A stretch of 35,563 bases of DNA. It comes from Vulcanimicrobiota bacterium. Its GTDB lineage: Bacteria > Eremiobacterota > Eremiobacteria > Baltobacterales > Baltobacteraceae. The notes beneath the pieces are model-generated. The model was given only the letters and a program-made list of their open reading frames with translations, was not told the origin of the DNA and ran no database searches. The position numbers and the translations under genes are program-made. Location of the stretch: assembly GCA_028287545.1 (NCBI GenBank), contig JAQBPL010000010.1, positions 1 through 35,563 of the forward strand. The letters run 5' to 3'. This document shows, piece by piece, positions 31,590-35,563 of this stretch (the first letter of the stretch is position 1; every line of letters begins with the position of its first letter).

Positions 31590-32153
31590 CTAGCCGGAGG
31601 CCAGCGTCACCATCTCTCGCATACGGGGATGGTCGCGCTCCTGGCCCTTCATCCACTCCTCGAGGTCGGGGACGGTTGCGCCGGTGCGGAAGCGCCAATA
31701 GTAGGTGTTGAGGTCGCCCATGAAGGCGAGGCGTTTCTTGGCATCTTTGCGGGCGTCGTCGTAGGTGGCGAACGACTCGTGGTAGGCGCGCAGCGAGCCG
31801 AACTCGGCTTCGATGTCGATCAGCGCGCGAGCGTTCTTGATCGTCCCTTCAATCTTCGACTTCGAGTGGATGATGCCGTCGGTGTTCATCAAGCGATCGA
31901 CGTCGGTGTCGCCGTATGCGGCGACCTTCGCGACGGCGAAGTTCTCGAAGGCGGCGACGTAGTCGTCCCAGCGGCTCTCGATGAACGCCCAGGACATGCC
32001 GGCCTGCATCACCGCCCGGGTGATGACGGCGAGATGATCGTCGAGCGTCGGGTTCTCGATGACGCGCGGGATGCGGTCCTCGGGAGTGGGGCGCTTGGGG
32101 ATCCGGACGGGCGGCGCGGCTTTCGCGGGTGAGGATTTCTTGGCGGGCGGCAC
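31590..32153 (-). CDS. DNA-3-methyladenine glycosylase I (Tag)-like protein lacking key catalytic and zinc residues
   Basis: 187 residues from GTG 32151-32153 with a GGGAGA ribosome-binding sequence 7 nt upstream. After a Lys/Pro/Ala-rich tail (about 1-28) the core aligns with Tag: MQAGMSWAFIESRWDDYVAA (Tag: QAGLSWITVLKKRENY), AVAKVAAYGDTDVDRLMN, GIIHSKSKIEGTIKNARALI and FGSLRAYHESF. However, the N-terminal zinc-binding Cys of Tag is absent, Ala47 replaces the catalytic Glu (E38 in E. coli), and the C-terminal Cys/His zinc ligands are missing. The C-terminus carries a different segment (DLNTYYWRFRTGATVPDLEE). It may bind DNA without cutting the glycosidic bond, or use other residues. Confidence 0.72.
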   Translation of the reverse strand: MPPAKKSSPAKAAPPVRIPKRPTPEDRIPRVIENPTLDDHLAVITRAVMQAGMSWAFIESRWDDYVAAFENFAVAKVAAYGDTDVDRLMNTDGIIHSKSKIEGTIKNARALIDIEAEFGSLRAYHESFATYDDARKDAKKRLAFMGDLNTYYWRFRTGATVPDLEEWMKGQERDHPRMREMVTLASG

Positions 32154-32191
32154 GGCGAGTTCTCCCGGGTCGGAAGGCGCGATGGGTGCCG

Positions 32192-32214
32192 CCCTTCGAC
32201 AAGCTCAGGGTGAC
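32192..32214. repeat. REP-like palindromic repeat, copy 3
   Basis: The core CCCTTCGACAAGCTCAGGG plus TGAC is identical to copy 1 at 6128-6150. It lies in the divergent spacer between the Tag-like gene and the MFS exporter gene. Confidence 0.8.
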
Positions 32215-32260
32215 ACGAGGTTACATGGACTCTCGGAAGGGGGCGGCAGTATCATACCCG

Positions 32261-33802
32261 ATGACTTCCTTCGTGGCGAAGACGTGGGTTTTGGTGGCCG
32301 CGATCCTGGGGTCGGCGATGGCGTTCATCGACGGCAGCGCCGTGAACGTCGCGCTGCCGGTGATCCAGCGCGATCTCGCCGCCAACGCGGCGCAGATGCA
32401 ATGGGTCGTCGAGGGCTACGCGCTCTTTCTTTCGGCGCTGATCCTGCTGGGCGGGTCGCTCGGCGATCTGTATGGGCGCAAGCGGCTCTTCGTCGCGGGG
32501 ATCGTGATCTTCACGGCGGCGTCGTTGGGGTGCGCGTTCGCTCCGAGCATCCAGGTGCTGATCGCGGCCCGCTGCGTGCAAGGGATCGGCGCGGCGTGCG
32601 CGATGCCGGAATCGCTCGCGCTGATCAGCGCGACGTTCACCGGCGGGGAGCGTGGTCGCGCGATCGGGACGTGGTCGGGGTTCGCGTCGATCACGGCGGC
32701 GGCCGGGCCGGTGCTCGGCGGCTGGTTGGCCCAGCACGCGTCGTGGCGCTGGGTCTTCCTCATCAACGCGCCGCTCGCGCTGATCGTCCTGATTATCGCT
32801 GCCCGCTGCGTTCCGGAGAGCCGTGATGAGAAGATGCCTCAACGGCTCGACATCCCCGGTGCGCTCCTCGCCACGGTCGGACTCGGTCTCTTCACCTACG
32901 GACTGATCGGTTCGCAAGGCGGTACGCCCGGCGCGCCGGCGATCGCGTCGCTGCTCGCCGGCGTCGTGCTGCTCGGAGCGTTCATCGTCGTCGAACGTCG
33001 TTCGCCGGCGCCGATGATGCCGCTCGACCTCTTCGCGTCACGCACGTTCGCTTCGACGAATCTCTACACGTTTTTGCTGTACGCGGCGCTCGGCGGGAGT
33101 TTGTATTTTCTGCCGTATTTGCTCGTCGACGTTCAGCAGTATACGCCGACCGCGGCCGGGGCCTCGCTGCTGCCCTTCGTGCTGCTGCAGTTCGTGCTCT
33201 CGCGCTGGTCCGGCGGCCTCGTCGCACGCATCGGCCCCAAGATCCCGCTCGCCGTGGGCGCGCTGCTGTCCGCCGCGGGATACGTTTTGTTCGCTGTGCC
33301 CGGGATCGGGGGAAGCTACTGGACCACGTATTTTCCCGCGGCCCTGGTGCTCGGACTTGGCGGTGCGTGCTTCGTCGCGCCGCTCACGACCGCGGTGTTC
33401 GATGCGGTCGAGACGGAGAAGAGCGGCGTCGCGTCGGGCGTCAACAACGCGGTCGCCCGCACCGCCGGGCTGGTCGCGGTCGCCGCGTTCGGTATCGTTC
33501 TGGCAGGCGTTTTCAACGCGGACTTCGACCGGCGCGTCGCGCACCGTCAGCTGAGCCCGGCGACCGAGCGTATCGTGCACGCGGACCGCGCGCTGCTCTA
33601 TGCAGGTACCGTGCCGGCCGACGTCCCCGCCGGCGATCGCCCAACGGTTGGTGCAGCCGTGCGAGAATCGTACCTGGCCGGTTTCCGCGCGGTGATGCTC
33701 GCGACGGCGAGCGTGTGCGTGCTCGCGGCGATCGTCGCGCTCGGCGCGATTCCGGGGCGGCTGCGGAAGACCGCGGCGAAGCCGGCTTACGGGCGACCGT
33801 GA
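32261..33802 (+). CDS. DHA2-family (14-TMS) MFS drug exporter
   Basis: 513 residues from ATG 32261. ATG 32225 would add 12, and neither has a well-placed Shine-Dalgarno. It is a polytopic protein with about 14 helices. Diagnostic stretches are AMAFIDGSAVNVALPVIQRD (motif D1 region), LGGSLGDLYGRKRLFVAG (motif A between TM2 and TM3), ARCVQGIGAACAMPESLALI, AAAGPVLGGWLAQHASWRWV (motif C) and LGLGGACFVAPLTTAVFDAV. Such proteins are H+-coupled antiporters for drugs, dyes or metabolites. The substrate is unknown. The last bases overlap the GTG start of an alpha/beta hydrolase, so the two are translationally coupled. Confidence 0.9.
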   Translation: MTSFVAKTWVLVAAILGSAMAFIDGSAVNVALPVIQRDLAANAAQMQWVVEGYALFLSALILLGGSLGDLYGRKRLFVAGIVIFTAASLGCAFAPSIQVLIAARCVQGIGAACAMPESLALISATFTGGERGRAIGTWSGFASITAAAGPVLGGWLAQHASWRWVFLINAPLALIVLIIAARCVPESRDEKMPQRLDIPGALLATVGLGLFTYGLIGSQGGTPGAPAIASLLAGVVLLGAFIVVERRSPAPMMPLDLFASRTFASTNLYTFLLYAALGGSLYFLPYLLVDVQQYTPTAAGASLLPFVLLQFVLSRWSGGLVARIGPKIPLAVGALLSAAGYVLFAVPGIGGSYWTTYFPAALVLGLGGACFVAPLTTAVFDAVETEKSGVASGVNNAVARTAGLVAVAAFGIVLAGVFNADFDRRVAHRQLSPATERIVHADRALLYAGTVPADVPAGDRPTVGAAVRESYLAGFRAVMLATASVCVLAAIVALGAIPGRLRKTAAKPAYGRP

Positions 33803-34578
33803 CGCCGACAACTTTCCGGTTCGTGCAGAACGGGGACGTTACGTTAGCCATCGAGTCGCTCGGGGAGGGCCCGCGGGCGCTCCTCTTCGTCCACGGCTGG
33901 ATCAGCGCGCGCCGGATGTGGTACGAGGTCGCCGGCCGGCTCGATCCGCTGCGGTACACCGCGCACCTGCTCGACTTCCGCGGCGCCGGTCTCAGCGACC
34001 GGCCGCTGGAAGGCCACGATTTCGAAGGATACGTCTCGGACCTGCGCACCGCGCTGGAAGCGGTCGGCGAATGTGTCGTCGCCGCCCATTCGATGGGCGG
34101 GAAGATCGCCCAGTTCGTCGCGGCCGACCGGCCTGCGCAGCTGCGCAAGCTGGTACTGGTCGCGCCGGGAACCGCGCACGCCTACGCGATGAACGAGAAG
34201 CACCGAGCCATGGCGGAAGCCGCGTTCGGGTCACGCCTGCGGATCGAGCGGTTCCAGGCGGCGGCGATGCGACGGGCCGTGGACCCTGTGGTCATGGAGC
34301 GCCTGGTCAGCGACGCGCTGATCGCGCAGCGCGAAGCGTGGTTTGGCTGGTACGACCGCGGGCGGGCGGTCGATTTCGCCGACCGGTTGGCCGAGATCGC
34401 GGTCCCCACGATCGTCGTCGCCGGCGAGCACGACCCGCTCGCGCCGCCGCAGCGGGTCAAACGCTACGTCGCCGACCAGATCGCCGGCGCCCTCTTCGTC
34501 AACCTGCGCAATGCCGGGCACAACCTCCCGATCGAGACGCCCGCCGAACTGGCCGGGATCATCGAGCGGGTCGCCTGA
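33799..34578 (+). CDS. alpha/beta hydrolase
   Basis: 259 residues from GTG 33799, overlapping the exporter stop as GTGA. The alpha/beta-hydrolase fold is complete: oxyanion-hole HGW (32-34), LLDFRGAGLSD, nucleophile elbow AAHSMGGKIA with Ser98 (A-x-S-x-G variant of G-x-S-x-G), Asp212 in VAGEHDPLAP, and His241 in NAGHNLPIETP. The sequence suggests an esterase or lactonase-like hydrolase; the substrate is unknown. Coupling to an exporter suggests the two act on the same small molecule, for instance hydrolysis plus efflux. Confidence 0.88.
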   Translation: MTPTTFRFVQNGDVTLAIESLGEGPRALLFVHGWISARRMWYEVAGRLDPLRYTAHLLDFRGAGLSDRPLEGHDFEGYVSDLRTALEAVGECVVAAHSMGGKIAQFVAADRPAQLRKLVLVAPGTAHAYAMNEKHRAMAEAAFGSRLRIERFQAAAMRRAVDPVVMERLVSDALIAQREAWFGWYDRGRAVDFADRLAEIAVPTIVVAGEHDPLAPPQRVKRYVADQIAGALFVNLRNAGHNLPIETPAELAGIIERVA

Positions 34579-34659
34579 AATCGTCGCGCTTACGGGCCGA
34601 TCCCCTTGCTTGGTTCGCCGCGGAATCGCGGCCCCAGCAGGCAGCCTCCCTCCAGCGCG

Positions 34660-34688
34660 TTGACGCCCCTGGCGGGAAATGGTATCCT
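34660..34688 (+). promoter_or_regulatory. sigma-70-type promoter of the str operon (rpsL-rpsG)
   Basis: The -35 box TTGACG (34660-34665), a 17-bp spacer and the -10 box TATCCT (34683-34688) lie about 60 bp upstream of the rpsL start. This is the closest match to the sigma-70 consensus I can find in the window and gives a leader of roughly 55 nt. Confidence 0.75.
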
Positions 34689-34749
34689 TCGAGGGTTCCG
34701 GCCGACCCGCCGTGGTCTGGCCGCTTTCGTGTGCGTTCCGGAGTACTGA

Positions 34750-35202
34750 GTGCCGACGATTTCCCAGCTGGTCCGTAAGGGCCGCGAAAAACAGCAGAAA
34801 AAGGTGAAGACCCCGGCTTTCCGCGTCGTTTCGACCGGGCCGAAACCGGGCCACCCCGACCTGCCCAACCGGACCTTCGAAGTAGCGGGGAACCCGCAGC
34901 GTCGCGGCGTCTGCACTCAGGTCAAGACGATCACCCCGAAGAAGCCGAATTCGGCGCTTCGTAAGGTTGCCCGCGTCCGCCTCACCAACGGTGAGGAAGT
35001 GACTGCGTACATCCCGGGTATCGGCCACAACCTCCAGGAGCACTCCGTCGTGCTGATCCGCGGCGGCCGCGTCAAGGATCTCCCGGGCGTGCGCTACCAC
35101 ATCATCCGCGGGACGCTCGACACGTCGGGTGCCGCGAACCGCAAGCAAGGGCGCTCCAAGTACGGCGCCAAGCGCAACCAGAAGTCGACATCGAAGAAGT
35201 AA
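34750..35202 (+). CDS. rpsL: 30S ribosomal protein S12
   Basis: 150 residues from GTG 34750, with GGAG 6 nt upstream. It is unmistakable S12: [60 protein letters not shown] and [20 protein letters not shown]. Both Lys of TPKKPN and the segment around the methylthio-Asp are wild-type, so a streptomycin-sensitive form is expected. Compared with E. coli (124 residues) there are about 21 extra residues between Ala23 and Pro49 ([20 protein letters not shown] lies here), at the site where Firmicutes S12 carries a shorter insert. It is the first gene of the str operon, followed by rpsG. Confidence 0.98.
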   Translation: MPTISQLVRKGREKQQKKVKTPAFRVVSTGPKPGHPDLPNRTFEVAGNPQRRGVCTQVKTITPKKPNSALRKVARVRLTNGEEVTAYIPGIGHNLQEHSVVLIRGGRVKDLPGVRYHIIRGTLDTSGAANRKQGRSKYGAKRNQKSTSKK

Positions 35203-35285
35203 TGGAACACTACATTCATGCCGTAGCGACAGCAGAGGCATTCCGTCATGCCGTAGCCTCGGCGGAGGCATTCCGTGCCGCGTAA
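35202..35285 (+). other. possible 27-codon ORF spanning the rpsL-rpsG spacer
   Basis: ATG 35202 overlaps the rpsL stop (TAATG), and the frame closes at TAA 35283-35285, nine codon positions into rpsG. The predicted peptide is five residues, then [20 protein letters not shown] and two Ala. The two decapeptide units come from a 30-bp tandem repeat. Between units two codon changes are silent and one is Thr to Ser. This could be a translated coupling peptide, but the same DNA also forms REP-like hairpins, which may be the true reason for its conservation. Confidence 0.25.
35217..35276 (+). repeat. two 30-bp tandem hairpin repeats between rpsL and rpsG
   Basis: Units 35217-35246 and 35247-35276 match at 26 of 30 bases. 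Each contains ATGCC...GGCAT arms around an inner GC-rich stem. The second unit, with its upstream GTCA, has the layout of the REP-like elements at 6128 and 32192 (GTCA, four-base arm, loop, complementary arm). The second unit also carries the GGAGG that serves as the rpsG ribosome-binding site. Confidence 0.75.
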
Positions 35286-35563
35286 GGGCCCCGTCCCCAA
35301 ACGACCGATCCTCCCCGATCCGAAATTCGGGTCGAAAGTCCTCGCGCGCTTCATCAACAAGGTGATGCTGCGCGGGAAGAAGTCGGTCGCCGAGCTGATC
35401 ACGTACGACGCGCTCGAGATGATCGCGACCAAGACGGGCCGCGATCCGATGGACATCTTCACGCAGGCGCTCGGCAACGCGATGCCGCTGGTCGAAGTGC
35501 GCCCCCGGCGCGTCGGCGGCGCCACCTATCAGGTCCCGATGGAAGTCCGCCCGGACCGCCGTC
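35275..35563 (+). CDS. rpsG: 30S ribosomal protein S7, 3' end outside window
   Basis: The first 96 codons of S7 from GTG 35275, with GGAGG (35264-35268) 6 nt upstream. The sequence opens [20 protein letters not shown], followed by [40 protein letters not shown] and [12 protein letters not shown], all typical of S7. It binds 16S rRNA early in 30S head assembly. Gene order after rpsL is the standard bacterial str operon, so fusA and tuf are expected beyond the edge. Its ribosome-binding site lies inside the second unit of the tandem repeat, which may affect initiation. Confidence 0.97.
   Translation, partial: MPRKGPVPKRPILPDPKFGSKVLARFINKVMLRGKKSVAELITYDALEMIATKTGRDPMDIFTQALGNAMPLVEVRPRRVGGATYQVPMEVRPDRR

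Noticed and set aside
35217..35276. Possible CRISPR repeat pair
   Set aside because: The two 30-bp units are directly adjacent with no spacer, and there are no cas genes nearby.
1..35563. tRNA or rRNA genes
   Set aside because: I found no cloverleaf-like segment with a TTCGA-type T-loop and matching acceptor stem in the intergenic regions, and no rRNA-like sequence.

Overview
The window reads as chromosomal DNA of a high-GC, diderm, free-living bacterium. Both strands are densely coded with strong G/C preference at third codon positions. Outer-membrane machinery (a BamA/Omp85 protein and a TonB-dependent receptor) sits beside carotenoid-glycoside genes, Uma2-type genes and a Firmicutes-like long form of ribosomal protein S12. 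This mix fits Candidatus Eremiobacterota (WPS-2/Vulcanimicrobiota) or a neighbouring terrestrial phylum. That placement is an inference from gene content, not a phylogeny. I see no phage, integrase, transposase, CRISPR array, rRNA or tRNA, and no gene-free stretch exceeds about 225 bp.

Layout. 1-2000: two paralogous Uma2/DUF820 nuclease-like genes on the minus strand (the first cut by the window edge) flank a GNAT acetyltransferase. 2161-6640: a 1085-residue protein of about six DUF11-like beta-sandwich repeats without a signal peptide, a small membrane-anchored partner, a small membrane protein, a cluster of REP-like repeats and a small hypothetical. 6699-11029: a PAS-GAF-PP2C-ATPase protein, two near-identical OmpR-type response regulators without kinases, and a Spy/CpxP-like His-rich protein on the opposite strand. 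The second regulator overlaps the bamA start codon (11026-13284). 13290-17864: an FAD-dependent oxidoreductase, an AI-2E-family permease and a GINT1-like sugar-transferase candidate.

17877-22430 (minus strand): a run of small hypothetical, CruG-like glycosyltransferase, CruF-like carotenoid hydratase, PlsC-like acyltransferase, LuxR-type regulator and VanZ-like protein. The core looks like a pathway for hydroxylating, glycosylating and possibly acylating a carotenoid end group. 22566-30055 (plus): RecQ, then a TonB-dependent receptor with an odd Gly/Pro-rich C-terminal extension, followed closely by a response regulator and histidine kinase that probably control it. 30111-34578: a ferritin-like protein, a strong intrinsic terminator, a DUF1906 glycoside-hydrolase-like protein, a Tag-like glycosylase lacking its catalytic Glu, a DHA2-type MFS exporter and a coupled alpha/beta hydrolase. 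34660-end: the str operon begins, with a near-consensus sigma-70 promoter, rpsL, a repeat-bearing spacer that can also be read as a 27-codon ORF, and partial rpsG.

The most notable points are the signal-less DUF11 giant and its membrane partner, the receptor with a collagen-like tail and its own two-component system, the regulator-bamA coupling, the carotenoid tailoring cluster, and a hairpin repeat family starting with GTCA that recurs at three places including the rpsL-rpsG spacer.
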